A DNA stretch of 64,000 bases from Holacanthus passer. Its lineage: Eukaryota; Chordata; Actinopteri; Pomacanthidae. The notes under the pieces were generated by a model. The model saw only the letters and a list, made by a program, of their open reading frames with translations, had not been told where the DNA came from and did not search any database. Within the stretch, counting starts at the first letter, position 1. Every line of letters starts with the position of its first letter. Shown piece after piece: positions 38,151 to 51,124 of this stretch. The DNA lies in the NCBI GenBank assembly GCA_025331565.1, contig JAFREQ010000043.1:3729001-3793000 (forward strand), in the 5' to 3' direction. A program made the translations under genes and the position numbers.

Positions 38151-39072
38151 AGTGTGTGTGTGAGAGTGAGTGTATGAATTAATGAATGAGTGAGAGAGAT
38201 TTCACCTGCTTTGGCTCAATTTTCACCACAGTTGTGTTAATACAAATACAAAATAATTATAATATATATACCTAATACAAAATGCTAAAGCGTACTTCTA
38301 ATTTTGAGTTCAACATCTTATAGAGCATGAAAAATGAAAACAAGTCAAGTCATTTTATTATAATTTTTATTACCTTAGTTATAATGCAAGAGGGACCTGA
38401 GTGCAGCAGGAGAAACAGCATCAGAAACAATCTGACCTCTTAAAATTGGTCCAGAATTATTTTTAAAAAAACAAACCCTTGAAGTTCATCCAATAGGATG
38501 ACACTTTTAAGCTGTAATTCATTACTTTTATATGATGCAAAGTAGTGCCAGGAAATCTGTCCCATCTTCAGTCTTTACTTGTGGAGTGAACAGTCCTGGA
38601 GAAGAAGAAGAGATGTGATATACTGAGGCAGCTTTACTTGTATTTATAAAGAATATTATTGTTTGAAGTTATCCTCTTGCTGCTACTGAAGACTTTTAAC
38701 ATGTTTTACAAATGTGCCTTAATTGATTTAAAATTTCTAGAGCATGTGATGTGATTAATGTTAATATGAAGCAAGTGTATTCTGAGGACTGAGCATATGA
38801 TTTAGTGTTTTATACTTTATATGTGACCACAGCATTTTGTGTTTAAAGTTAAGACAACTAGTCAGTTTTGATTACTGACATCTGTTGTGACAATCAAGCC
38901 AAAGCTCTTGTGGAAAAGTGTAATTCATGCATGTCTGTATTTGCTAAGCTGTGACCTGCTCTCATCACCTCAGGTGGTCTACAATGTCGGCCTGTGCATC
39001 TGCTTGTATGACATCACTAAACTGGAGGATTCCTATATATTCCCAGGAGACGGAGCCTCACACACCAAAGGT

Positions 39073-39103
<31 letters not shown>

Positions 39104-41849
39104 CACAGCTGGGCTATCTCATTTCCTCATACACTTGAATCACGCTTCAAGTCATGTACTGTATTTTTACTGTCTCTAAAGATTATGTTTGTTTCATGTC
39201 AATTTTTCTGATTTGAATTGAAGAAAAATGCTGCTAGCAATAGTGTGTCAGAAATTAAACCTTTATTCTGACAGAAACACTACTACTACACTTGGAGGAT
39301 GGACGTATTGATAAAGACACAGAAAATGTTGCAATTGTTTTCCCAACCAAAAATAAAACACATCACAGCAAAACCCCCTTCATGCCACTGTTCGTACTCA
39401 GATCTTAAGTTATGGTAAAAGTGAGGGTTGGTGGATTGTGTCTCAGATGTTATCAGCTTCACCTAACTCACCCACTGATTCGTTCCCATCTTCCTTTGGT
39501 CATTCTCTCAGTTCATTTCAGGTATGTTGTTTTTCACCCTTTTCTCGATGAAATCCTGGTCGGCAAGATCAAATACTGCAGCCAAGAGGGAGTTCATGGT
39601 AACTTCTGTCTTTCTGTTTCAGCATGTTTGCTTCAATCTCGAGAAATGCATTAGCAAATATCAGCCAGTCAGTAAATCAGTCATTTCTAAAATAAATTCA
39701 CAGTGCATATTCCTCACACTGACTGTGACTGTAACCTTTCTGTTTCGCAGTGACGATGGGCTTCTTTGACGATATCCTCATTCCACCAGAGTCACTACAA
39801 CAGCCTGCAAAATTGTATCCTGAACTTAAATATTTCTATAGAGGAAGTAAAGCTTTCACACACATGTGCATCCATCCCATTTTATTAAAATTCTCATCTA
39901 GGATAAATTGGGACTGCAGTTCAAGTAGCTATAGATCCTTAGCTGCAGCCTCAGTGATGAAGCAGAGCAAGTTTGGCTTTGGGAATATGAGACAGACGAG
40001 GGGGCCCACGACCTCTACATGGACCAAGGAGAGGAGATCCGTTTTCGGGTGACAGATGAAGTCTTTGTAGATACGTCGCCAACGGGCCCAGCTATTGCAG
40101 CAACAGACACACCGGCACAACCGGGACAGTCGACGGCACCGCCAACAGAGGACGGCGGGGAGAAGAAAGAGGCACCGTACACTCTGATTGTAAGAACACA
40201 CTCACCAGGACATCTGCTCAAATGTTTCTCAAAAATGTGAAAATGAGTTTTTTTGTCAACAAAAAAAGTTATGTTTACATCCAGTGTTCCTCACCAAACC
40301 TCATTTTGTGTATCCTTGAGTTCTAACAAACCTATTGAATGCATTTCCCTCCTTATAAAACACTTACAGAGCTGATTTAAAAAAATGTTTAAAGCTGCAT
40401 TGTTCATATCCATGTTTACTTGCTAGCAGTCCGTCTTCTGTCCTGCCTTTGTTGGTGCATTGCTGCATATCTTGGCATCTTAACACCACGTGTAGATCAG
40501 TGGAAGAGTATGAACTCATTAGCTGGACTGTGCCAAGTAAAACAGGAACCACCTCATAGAAAAACAGCTCAGTATCGCTACTAGAGGTGTAAAACTACAC
40601 AGGGCACCTTTCATACAGTTAATTAAAGCAAATCTATTTGTACCATCGACTCCTGATAGGAACACCGTTCACACCGCAGTAATGGAAGACTATAAGCTGC
40701 CTTATCTCTCTTAGAGCCCAGCTGATAAATTGGGCAGTCTGTATTATCAGCTGATGTTGTCTTATCACAGATACATTGGTATCGGCACTCAAGTGTGTTG
40801 GCCAATAAGTAACGAGAAATTTCAGAACCAAAATGCCAGCGATTGGTTTGCTGTTCCCACTCAGTACATATCCTAATCACAATTCTTTAAAAACATTTTA
40901 AGGGGGCCTCGTTATTATTATTATTATTATTCATTTGTTTGGGTATGAATATGTATGGTGCCCCACCCTAAGGCATGTAACAAAACTAAGAGTCATGGAG
41001 CTTTACATGCCCACACAGTTCTGAGAAGATGACTAATTCATTGAAATGACTGAAAACAACACACAGAGCACACATAATGAAACCAAAGTAGTTCATCCAT
41101 CAATGTCAAGTGTGTTTTATAAAGAAGGGTCTCAAGATGTAGGACATGAAAACACAAAGCAAGAGAATACAAGAGATAGTATCCAACGTAAATAACCACA
41201 CAAAAAAATCAAATACTCTTAACACACTCACACTCCCTCCTTTTCTGCTCAGTGTAGAACAGTAAAGGTTGTGATTGAAAATAAAAAAACCAAAAGGTGA
41301 AAAGTAATGGACTGTTAGGGTCCAGATGGGGGCAGCTAGATCTTACTGAATTGTGACTCTCTGTTCTACAAAGAGAACCTTATTTTTTCCAGGTGAAGGG
41401 TGTTGGTCATTTTATTGAGCCAGGGTTTTAAAGTGGGAACTTCCTTCTTATTCCAGAATGCTTGAATTAATTTTTTTTGCTGTAATCAGATCATAGAAAA
41501 GACATTTCTGATGTGCTCTGTTTAATACAGACGTCGAATTTGAAGTTCTTGTTACAATTAACGATGTCTGGAAATATCTTATGAAACATTGATTTGAATA
41601 GTGGATAACCTGAAAATGAATAAGGTAGTGCCTGGAGTTGATAGAGCAAGCATTAATCTCTCCTCAGGTCTCATCGGGGATCTGCATCCCCAGCTCATTT
41701 TCCCATGTAGTTTTGATTATTATCACAGACGGGGGAATCGACAGATTGTAACGAATCCTAAAAGTGTGCCATCCTGACCCACTGCACTGTTGTTTTAGGG
41801 GACCATCTGTGAGCCGGGGCTGGGACTGCTGTCATGGTGGAACAATTAG
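37997..41849 (+). CDS. polr3h: RNA polymerase III subunit H (RPC8), 6 coding exons
   Basis: Exons: 37997-38107, 38974-39070, 39512-39598, 39751-39814, 39955-40189, 41799-41849; 645 nt, 214 aa (human about 204). RPC8 is the Rpb7-like stalk subunit of Pol III and pairs with RPC9/CRCP. It helps initiation on tRNA, 5S and other class III genes. Seen: the N-terminal Rpb7-like domain (MFVLVEMVDTVRIPPW to about residue 80, with GLCICLYDITKLEDSYIFPG), then the OB-fold RPC8 domain (GFFDDILIPPESLQQPAK, EYETDEGAHDLYMDQGEEIR), ending in GLGLLSWWNN. The extra length is an Ala/Pro/Gly-rich linker between DTSPTGP and APYTL. The donors of introns 1 and 2 both lie in microsatellites. The start is fixed by homology. 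Confidence 0.96.
38108..38148. repeat. (GT)n microsatellite forming the polr3h intron 1 donor
   Basis: The repeat begins with the first base of the intron, so the 5' splice site is AAG|GTGTGT, with no distinct donor consensus after position +2. Confidence 0.95.
39073..39103. repeat. (ATG)n microsatellite at the polr3h intron 2 donor
   Basis: About ten ATG units start at intron position +3, giving the donor AAAG|GTATGATG. Confidence 0.95.
40190..41798 (+). other. polr3h: polr3h intron 5
   Basis: 1.6 kb, AT-rich, with an ATT-type run near 40913-40932. No gene recognised. The part from about 41100 to 41790 may be old repeat, but no family is recognised. Confidence 0.6.
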
Positions 41850-42345
41850 CACTGCAGTGGATGAAGAGGATATTTGGTATTTATGAACAGATTAACCATC
41901 ACAATCAATTGGACAGTCGAGGGACAGTTCGCTCAAGATGCTGGACCCTGGACACAAAATCCAGCTGCACTCTGACCCAAGATGCTGTTGGTGTAAAGTG
42001 ACTGATGTATTTGTCACATTGAGACTGATTATGTTGTAAATACTGCCCATAACACACCAGCTTCATGTTTACATGTAAAATATACCGTATATTTAATAAC
42101 AGAATGATTGATGGACATTTGTGTTCATTTGGTTTATCAAATATGAGATTTTGACCCTCAATTTTAAAAGAAAAAAATCATTAAGCCATTCATTATTTGA
42201 ATCATAATCACATCACTGCTTTATAATGAAAGTCACACACAGGTCACAAAATCTGACTTTAATGGCTCAAAGTAGGTGCTGTGTCAAACTGGCTTTGAAA
42301 ACTAAACAGCATTTGTCAGAGCTGAATAAATGTGGTGCCTTAATA
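41850..42345 (+). other. polr3h: polr3h 3' UTR
   Basis: AT-rich sequence after the TAG, with AATAAA at 42325-42330, giving a likely 3' UTR of about 500 nt. Confidence 0.6.
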
Positions 42346-43300
42346 TGTGAGAACACTCTTGAGTTTTAAGGGAAGAGAAATAAGGCTGAGTGACTTTTTT
42401 GTTGGCATAAATTGACCCGTGGCTCAGATTTCTAATGTTTTTGTGTCATCAAATACGTATTTGTATCATGAAAATATTTTTTCAGTGAGAATCAAATTTG
42501 TCAAAGATTTACGTGTTTGCGCACACGTCCTCAGTTTATTTAACAGCCTTGTAATATTTTTCCTCTCTGTTTTGTCTCACAGTAAAAGGGCATATCATCA
42601 GCGCGAGTGGCTGTGATTTGTGAATTTGTCATTTTGTGTGATTATAGGAAGTACATAAAAAAAAGGATTAGTGACCAGCCTTTAAATCCTACAGTTAGAA
42701 GGGCGGTGAAGGACACAGGTCCTGCATGTTTAGAACAGATCTGCTCTCAACTCTCACTGTCGTCTCACCGCAACACACACTTGTGTCCATTGTACAATCA
42801 GAAATACAGGCTGTGTTTCATGTGACAACTGTATGGCCAGCTGATGTTGTGAAACTAGCTTAGATTGCAGAGTTTTCATAACAAAAATAGACGGTTTGCA
42901 TGTGACCACCGATGCAGAAATACAGAAAGCTTTAAGAACAGGAAGAAATGATCTACCATGCAAATACAGTAACTATATCACTGCAGACTGTATGAATATA
43001 TAATGTGAAATTAGCAGAGTATTAAAGCTGTTTCTGTTGCTTTTTTACTGACGTGACTATTTGATAAAAGATAAAACTTGTAAAAGCCAAAATCTGTCCA
43101 GTCTTCAACATGACACATCCTATATAACACACCAGCACACAAACAGCTGCATGAGGAGTGCAATGTGACAAACACCCTAAAATCACAAATAATACCTCCC
43201 TACACTGAGGGCACTGTTCTCCTGACAGATTACACACATGACAAGGAATGAAGAAAGTCATTTGCTGCACACACACACACACACACACAGACAGTCGCAT
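42346..43300. other. Intergenic between polr3h and csdc2
   Basis: No coding signal. (CA)n at 43268-43289. Confidence 0.6.
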
Positions 43301-43424
43301 CACGCCATCGGAATCTCCGCCAGCTGCGCAGACTCAGCAGCCCCTCTCTCTCCTCACACCGTCACACCAGGGTCTTCCGTCGGTCTGCGCGGATTTCACT
43401 CCACTTATTTATTTAATTACTCGT

Positions 43425-43505
43425 TATATAATACACGGCGACTTTAGCGACACACGCTTGCACACACTGATCCTGGTCCTGGTCCTGAGCAGCGCAGCCG
43501 ATGCA
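43425..43505 (+). promoter_or_regulatory. csdc2: Putative csdc2 promoter and non-coding first exon
   Basis: A CpG-containing stretch with a TATATAAT box at 43425-43432 is followed by a consensus donor, GATGCA|GTAAGT, at 43505/43506. A 5' UTR exon of about 50 nt (start near 43455) would splice to the coding exon at about 45491 (acceptor CTCACAGCAG). Inference from motifs. Confidence 0.45.
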
Positions 43506-44145
43506 GTAAGTAGCGTTTCTGTGAATATGTGCATGTTGCAGAGCTGCGGGGGGGGAGTGTGTCACTTTGCTTTGTTTTGGTGGTGGTGGGGGGTCGGGAC
43601 ATTGTATTCTTTGCATGCATGACAGAGGAAGAGCTAAATACAAGAGACAGATTTTATTATATAATGCATGTGTATATGTGATTGTATGGGGCTGATCCAT
43701 GTGAGGGTCCCATCATATTGACGAACAGATCTCACCCTGCTTTTGTCCCAAGTTACATTGTCTTTGATTTCTTTTTCCCTCGTTCACACATTTGTTTTGG
43801 AGAAATTGCAAAAATTATTGCATCTGTGAATTGTTTGGGTTTTTTTTTTTTTTTTTGCTAAAATAAAAAACAAAAAAAGGGATTTTCTGGTTAGGATCTG
43901 TGAGGAAAGTGAAGTGCATGAATCCTCAGCTCAGACTGGGCAAACTCCACTCATAAACACATTAGCCTTTTCATAATGATCGGACAGGACAGAAGAGATT
44001 TGTCCCCGACCCCGGGCCAGAGGAGACATGACCCTCTTAATTCTGTTGCTTCATCCAGATGTTCTCCAGCTGCTGCCTGCAAATCAGTGTAAACTCTGAG
44101 CTGCTGTGAATGATTAGGTCCATTCACGGTAGTTTCTCATTATCA

Positions 44146-44147
<2 letters not shown>

Positions 44148-44182
<35 letters not shown>
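44148..44182. repeat. (ATT)n microsatellite
   Basis: About eleven ATT units in the proposed csdc2 intron 1. Confidence 0.9.
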
Positions 44183-44299
44183 GTAATGATCATGTTAAAA
44201 CTCATATCTACTGTGGAAACTACCCTGTGGTAACGTGTAATATTGTGGCTGTAGTACTCCTGTAAGACACATATAATTGGTCATTTGGGATTGGGACAC

Positions 44300-44442
44300 T
44301 GACGTCACGAACGCACCACTGAAGGCGGCGTCCTGCAGCTGTTCTGACGTCACACCGCCTGCATCATCACAGGAGTGGGCGTCAAAAAGAAAAAAAAAAC
44401 ATCCTGTACAAACACTCGCGTATACATGCAGGCCTATATAAC
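44300..44442 (+). promoter_or_regulatory. csdc2: Paired CREs and TATA motif in csdc2 intron 1
   Basis: Two perfect TGACGTCA palindromes at 44300-44307 and 44345-44352 lie about 90 bp before CCTATATAAC (44433-44442). This is the layout of a cAMP-responsive promoter or enhancer and might mark an alternative csdc2 start. Confidence 0.4.
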
Positions 44443-45715
44443 AACATGGCATTTGTTGTCTGCAGTGTGTTGTGAATGCTGACAGGAGATCAGCCTCCAC
44501 ATCCTCACCTTGAAAATGTCACTTTAACAGATTAGGAGGTATTGAAGAGCAAGGTCACCTGACTAAACAGGATATATTGTGGATTTTAGTGTTAGTGAAT
44601 GATGATAAACATAGATTGATTAATAATTCAATACAGCAAAATAAAAACTGCGAGACAAAACTAAGGTGTATAAATTGAATATGTTGCTACACTGTGCAAT
44701 GATAGTGCCCTGTAATATGCTGCAGAGTTGTAATGCAGGTCAAGTAGATATGAAAAATTAATCTCCACATTTATTAATACTATGCTTTGGGTAGCCGCAG
44801 AGATCAACCATGCAGTATAATAATCATGCAGTATTGCAGTGAAATGCAGATTGCAACCAACTGAGCCAACTTTGGAAAAACTTCCAAAGGCTCCAGCTGA
44901 GAAAAGAACATTTGTGTTTCTGCATTCAATGAAATTTTACATCCTAGGATCAGTTTACTTATCATGAGGAGTACTACTCAGACTGTGTATCATGTTGTTC
45001 AGTGGCTCTTTTCTGTCAAGTCTGAGAAAATATCCATGATGGTATCATCCTAAAATATCTCAGGTGCGGCTTGGAGACTACACCTTTTTAACAGAAAACC
45101 TGTGTTACAAACAGGAGGTGTGGCGTTTGCCAGGAGAGTAAAATAAAAACATATGACTGAGTTGGATTATGGGAAATGTAGAATTCACTGTTTTTACTAT
45201 GGAGTGAAAAAATATCTTGGCCTCTGCTGCAGTGTCCATTTAAAGGACACGAGACTTGACTTCAATATGTATTTTCCTGTTGGAAGCATTTTATCACAAT
45301 TTGACTTTGATTTAGGAAAGAACACTGAAAAGACATTTTTCACCTCATAGCTCCCTTAATTCTTTGTGCTTTTTGACTTGAATGTTCTCGGCTGGATGAA
45401 TCCTCTCGTCCCTCCTTTCAGGTCTGAAGACACATGACAACTCTCTGATCTGCCTCCGTTCTCTCTCTGTGGCCTCTCTCCTCACAGCAGGTCCTCCTGA
45501 CAGACTTGAAGTGACAGAGCTGACCTGAATATATCTGCTGAGCCTGTGTCCCACGCTGAGGCAGGCCTCTCCGAGCAGACGGACACACAGATACACCGGT
45601 GGACAGACAACAGTGTCAGCAGCCTATCAGCAGCCTGCAGCTCGAGGCGGTAGCAGCAGCGTCCACTGCGTCCACACCATCCTCCCCCATCATCCTCCTC
45701 GCTGTCACATCTGAC

Positions 45716-47930
45716 ATGGCAGACCCCAGCCTCACGTCGCCCTCTGGCACGCCGCTGCGCTCCCCCAACTCCTCTCTCACCCTCTCCTTCCCCTTCCTGA
45801 GGGAGGGCAGCCGGGTATGGGAGGAAGGGAAAGAGCAGCCACTGCCCAGGGATTTGCCCAGCCCGCTGCCAACCAAACGCACCCGCACCTACTCAGCGTA
45901 AGTGTGATTGGTTTATTATACTGTGTGGTGAAAAGTAGTGAATACTACAAAATTGTTTTCCCATCTCATTCTACTTTAAACTCACTCACTACATGTTTCA
46001 GTACCATCTTTTAATAAGGCAGCCACTATAAAGTGATCATCTGTAATTAAATTCTAATTTACTAAAGCTTCATAGATCATTTTTTAAGCTAATTATAAGA
46101 ACCAAACCAATTTGAAAGCTGTAGTTAATTTGCAGATTTCACATACAAGACTTATGATGAGCTTGTAAAATATGATGCATTTGACAAAGTTTGTAAAGTG
46201 ATTAACTTCATCTTGATCATAATAGTAATAATAATCCAATAATATATTATCTACATAATGAGTATTTTTACATTTGATGCTTCAAGTACATGTTGCTGTG
46301 TCTGTGTCTTCACTCAAGTAAAGTTTTACTTGGGGTTGCTACTTTCACTTACGTAAAGGATCTGAATATTTCCACCACTGACATTTGTCATTAACCTAAT
46401 TGTTGTAATAATTGATGTAAATCCGACAGGTTGCATTATCATGTGTGGTTTGCTGACTGAAAGGTTGAATACGGTGCTGTTTTGTGAGTCAGCAGATTAG
46501 TGTTCTCATCTCTGCTGCCGCTGTGTTGTGACATTATGAGGCAGCGTGTAGGTGTTGATGTGAACTACTCTTCATCTTCCTTCTCACCTCCTTTATGAAT
46601 CCTCCTGTCTGTCCTCACACTTCTCTATCTCATTGTCTTGTCAAAGGGGCCTGAACTCAGAATTGCATCACATAAAAGAAAAATTATGTTCCTTCATATT
46701 TGCTCTTTTACGTCTTCTTGAAACAATATAAGAGTAAGTTTGTAATGAGATGAGTACTTTTATGGCTAATGTGAGGACGTCCTTGTTTTTCTCTCTTTGC
46801 ATGCAGCACAGTACGTGCTCACTCAGGTCCAGTGTTCAAGGGAGTGTGTAAGAACTTCTCCAGGTCACAAGGTCACGGCTTCATCCGACCCTCCCACGGT
46901 GGCGAAGACATCTTTGTTCACATCTCAGAGTGAGTGACAATAACACTGAACACGGATGCCACAGCTGTTGCCTCTGAGAATCACAGCAGACAAACACGTT
47001 GTGCATTATCTGAATTGCAAATAGCAACGCAATTACTGCAGATCTGCAGTGTCAAGTCATAGGACTGTAAGAACTCAGCAAATAATATTGTTTGCTCGAG
47101 TACTTTTTTCAAAGGGAAAGCTATTTTTCCCAACTCTCCTAGGACACTGTGACACCTGCAATAAGCGGACATGCCCAGAATACAGCAACTTCTCTGTTCT
47201 GCTTTTATTCTAACTTTTTATTCAGGACAAGCAGTATGTCAGACATTACTACAGCCTCAGCAAAAGCAAATTTGTGAAATTCTTCCAAACAGATGATGCA
47301 GGATAGTCCAGTTATCTTATAGCCAAACATCTGCACTGTGGAAAGTCTGAAAGCTCAAGATTTATGTTGTCTCAAATGTCCTCATTATTAGAGCTCCAGC
47401 AGATGTCTCTGCTTGCTTCAGCAATCTGTGTGCATTGTGTGTGCATGGCTCTGCTCTTAGTTCAAAAATTCTAGCACCTCAAAGGCTAAGACATTGCATC
47501 CCGTTCGTTGAGTACAGAAATGTGAAAGTGACAACTTCTGTTTTATGGGGAGTTACGTGCTGCACCAATTTCTTTGGCAAACAGGAACTGGGCACTGTGT
47601 GTGTTGTAACTGTTGTGGGCTCAAGGGCCTGTGGGCTATATTTGAATCTGTAATGGCACTTCCCTTCATCTATACCCCTTTGTGCATCAATACAACAAGA
47701 CAGTCTGAAGCAAAATACCCCATTTTTACTCCTACTTCATCCTTGTTCTAATTTTCCTCTGTTTCAGCATCGAGGGTGAGTATGTTCCAGTTGAGGGCGA
47801 CGAGGTCACGTACAAAGTGAGCCGGGTCCCGCCCAAGAACCTGAAGGTGCAGGCAGTGGAGGTGAAGATCACACATCTCAACCCAGGGACGAAACACGAG
47901 ACCTGGTCTGGGCAGATCATCAGCTCATAG
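45716..47930 (+). CDS. csdc2: Cold shock domain containing C2 (PIPPin), 3 coding exons
   Basis: Exons: 45716-45897, 46807-46929, 47768-47930; 468 nt, 155 aa (human 153). CSDC2 is a vertebrate RNA-binding protein, brain-enriched in mammals, reported to bind histone H1.0 and H3.3 mRNA 3' ends. Seen: an N-terminal tail with FPFLREGSRVWE and RDLPSPLPTKRTRTYSA, then a single cold-shock domain (about residues 65-130) with RNP1-like SRSQGHGFI and RNP2-like DIFVHIS motifs, then EGEYVPVEGDEVTYK and the family ending HETWSGQIISS. The open frame continues upstream of 45716, but with no in-frame ATG near the start (only GTG), so this ATG, which aligns with the human N-terminus, is chosen. Introns split GC|C (Ala) and GA|C (Asp). 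Confidence 0.97.
46259..46380 (+). repeat. Dispersed fish repeat, copy A (in csdc2 intron)
   Basis: Contains CACTCAAGTAAAG, TACGTAAAGGATCTGAATA and ends TTTCCACCACTG. This end motif recurs at about 50301-50430 and 61998-62124. Family not named. Confidence 0.55.
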
Positions 47931-49740
47931 GCCTGAGCTCCGGGGCCCGGTGGGTGGTGCTGAGCAGGGGTGGGTGGGGGGTGGTGGACCCATCGTGGGG
48001 CTGATAACTCACATTCTGTGTTCAAATCCTTTTTTAAAAAACATGTTTTACCTACACAGCAAAATGTCCAGAGCTAACGTGTACCAATAATTCAGTTGGT
48101 GCACTGGTGAATTTGCTGTGTGCATGAAACTGATCATTTATTCATTATTAGGAAAAAGACACATTTATTTTATTTATTTATATTTTGTCATGACAGCAGG
48201 TTTTTAATACAGATTTGAGATGGAAGGGTAACGTGAACAGGAGGAGCTTGTGGGCCTCATTTTTCATGTCGATCAGCCGTGTAAAAAATGAAACAGTGGA
48301 AGAACTGTATACATAACTCCGGTGCAGATCTGCAAACTGAGGTACGACAGCTGAGTGTATGTGCAAGGAAGAGAGTTAGGACATGAGGTTGAATTCAGTT
48401 TTACTTCCCTTCTTTGCAGTTGTTATGCATTTGTTTACTTCGCCAAAGTTTCCAGGATCACATGTTGGGTGCAAGTGTGGGTCAGATGACTTGTTGTGTG
48501 ATGACATGTTATATATCTCTTTACATCAAGTGCAGACTTTGGAAAGATGAGAAGAAACTTTGAATTCAACAACAGAGATAATGGATGTAAAAGCAAGTAG
48601 GTTAGTAAATCGAAGTTGAAAAGATTTGAATGATTGTATTGCTGAGTGAAAGGAACTTGGAATGGCAGGTTGACAATCCTTAGAGCGGTAAATCACAGCT
48701 GGTTTAGCATTGAAATCAAATCAAATTAAATCTATACAATAATGAAAATCGCTAAAAATAATCAGTACATCGTCCTATGTTTGCAGCCCTGACAGTATGC
48801 CTCATGACCCTTGAAATACCCTTCTGAGTTTCAGGTCACCAGTTTAGAAACATGACCTTTAGGGGACAAAATAGAGGAAGCTTTATTTTGAAATAGAGAG
48901 GGGGAACTGAAGGTTGGAGTGAGAGTAAGTTGGAAATTCAGGGACTCAGTTTGTCTTAGACAGGAAACACATAAAGGGAGATCAGGACGAAAGCTGGCAG
49001 ATCATATTAAACCAAGTATGGACATTTCAAAAACATTTCTAAAAAAGTATATTTTACTGTGAATGGAAAACAATTTTCCTGAAAAATGCATATCCTTGGT
49101 TGTATTGTCTTGTTTGTGATCATTTCTTTTATGTATTTATTTTAATGATTTTATTCAGATTTGTGTGCGTCCTCAGATCAAGCTCTATATTTTGGGTAAT
49201 ACAGTCAAAACTTGCACTTAAGAAACTGATCTTCCACAATGAAAACTGCCACAGCACTCCAGATGTCTCCAGATGTCTCCAGATGTCACTGTCTGGTTTT
49301 TCTGTTTTTATTTTTTTGTTCTGTTTGTCAGCTCCTGTTGGAGCCACAAAAAAAAACAATTTCTAAATCTCTTTTTCTATTATTAGAAAAATGTGTCTGT
49401 GTGTGATTTATTGAGAATAGTCAGCGTGATGGTGAACTACATGACTTCATAGTTGGTGCCAATAGAGATCATTGTCACAGAAATGTTGTTTGTAGTTATT
49501 CAGGTTTTGCTCAGTTATGTACTGTATGTCATTTTCTATTATATCTGTTCCATAGAGTCTCTATGCATCTCTTCTCTTTGTCAGTGTCACTGCCTGAATT
49601 TGTTCAACATTAAATTTTGTTTGTTTCTGTCACATCCAAGGGCACTTTCTTTTGTGGACGTGCCACTTTGGTGGTGATCCATGATTACTTCTACTGAGCC
49701 TTGAAAGAACATTAAAGCATTTTATGATTCACAGGTCTGA
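47931..49740 (+). other. csdc2: Probable csdc2 3' UTR
   Basis: No coding signal after the TAG. An ATTAAA signal at 49711-49716 gives a UTR of about 1.8 kb. Contains three tandem copies of CTCCAGATGT near 49256-49288. A (TG)n tract (49766-49789) lies just beyond. Confidence 0.5.
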
Positions 49741-50300
49741 TGAGAGCTGTGTTTCTTTAGTTGCCTGTGTGTGTGTGTGTGTGTGTGTGCGACTGATGGA
49801 AGAAGCGTAGGAGTGGTGTGAACTCTGGTCATGAGACAGTTCCATAGAAGCCACAGGTTTGTTTCATATCCTTCATCGATTTCAATACATTCTATTTTAT
49901 ACCATGTATATTTGAAATTCTGAGTAAATCAGACATGTGGGCGGTGATTCACAGATCTGTAACCAGACTAACCCTGAATGCCCTATTTGCTCACTCCCTG
50001 AGAATTGGTTTGGACAGACAGGGAAGCTTCAGTAAAAGTGCATGACCCTCAGGGCTGGATTATTATGGGTGTGAGAAAAAGAAATTAGCCATGAAGGCAA
50101 AAATGGCTAAAAAATAAATAAATAAAAAGTAATATATGTGAAATGTGTCATGTCATGGCGCCTGAGGAGGCACATCAAGCTTGAAATATGTTGCAATCTA
50201 GAGCAACTGCAGACACAAGCCTTTTTCTTGCCTTTTTTCTTCTGTATTCAAAACATATTTAGCATATTACATTTTCTCACTTTTCTGCATTTGACAGCTG

Positions 50301-50430
50301 TGTATTTTTATGCAAATACTTTCGTACTTCTACTAAGTAATGTAAAGTAATGTAGGACTTTTACTTAAGAGTATTTCTACACTGTGGTCAGTGTTGTTAC
50401 TACTAGATTCGAGGACTTTTTTCACCACTG
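50301..50430 (+). repeat. Dispersed fish repeat, copy B
   Basis: Shares ACTTTTACTTAAG, repeated AAGTAATG units and the TTTTTCACCACTG end with the copy at 46259-46380. Lies between csdc2 and pmm1, where no gene is seen (49740-51120). Confidence 0.5.
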
Positions 50431-51124
50431 ATTATAAGTCACCAGTTTGAGAAGCCTGTTTCCACAAAGCAAGACAACTGCAGTCTTTTCCTTTAAATTT
50501 TAAAAACAAATGCAAGGCTATTAACTGGAGCATACTTTCTGCTGGATATTACTAAGAGCTCACACTGTGTCACTGTGTACCTTCGGTCCTCTGAGACAGT
50601 CTTCCTAGATACTGTGGAGACAAAAAAGACCAAAAGAAACCAACATGATAACATAAGCAATGTTGGCAAAGTTATGAATATATGAAATACAAATTTGTCT
50701 TGTCATCTGTTTATCTGTTTATTTATTAGTAGAAGAGCATATTCTGGATAGGTGACTCTTTCTACAATTAACACTAAGGATGCCTGATGGTCAAGTCCTG
50801 CAGGTACTGTAGAATAACATTAAAAGAGACACTGATGATTGTAAATGCGAATAAATCATATATTTGTATATTAATTCACAACACAACATTTTGTGTTTAA
50901 ACCAGTTTAAACACCCACAAGTTGAATCGTATCTTATTTTTACAGCATGAGTGGTTGGCGACTCCCAGTGGTAAAATGAAAAAAGACACTGTGGCACATG
51001 TTGGCAACCCTGTTGGGAATCAGCAGCCTATTTATTAGGAGAGTGCAGATTTTGGGAGTGAGTTATAGGTAAAAATCAGTTTGGTCTGGCAGGGTAAAAG
51101 AACGACACTGAAGAGCTGAGGTCA

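Noticed and set aside
45599..45715. N-terminal extension of csdc2 by 39 codons
   Set aside because: The extension would begin at a GTG, not an ATG. The ATG at 45716 matches the family N-terminus.
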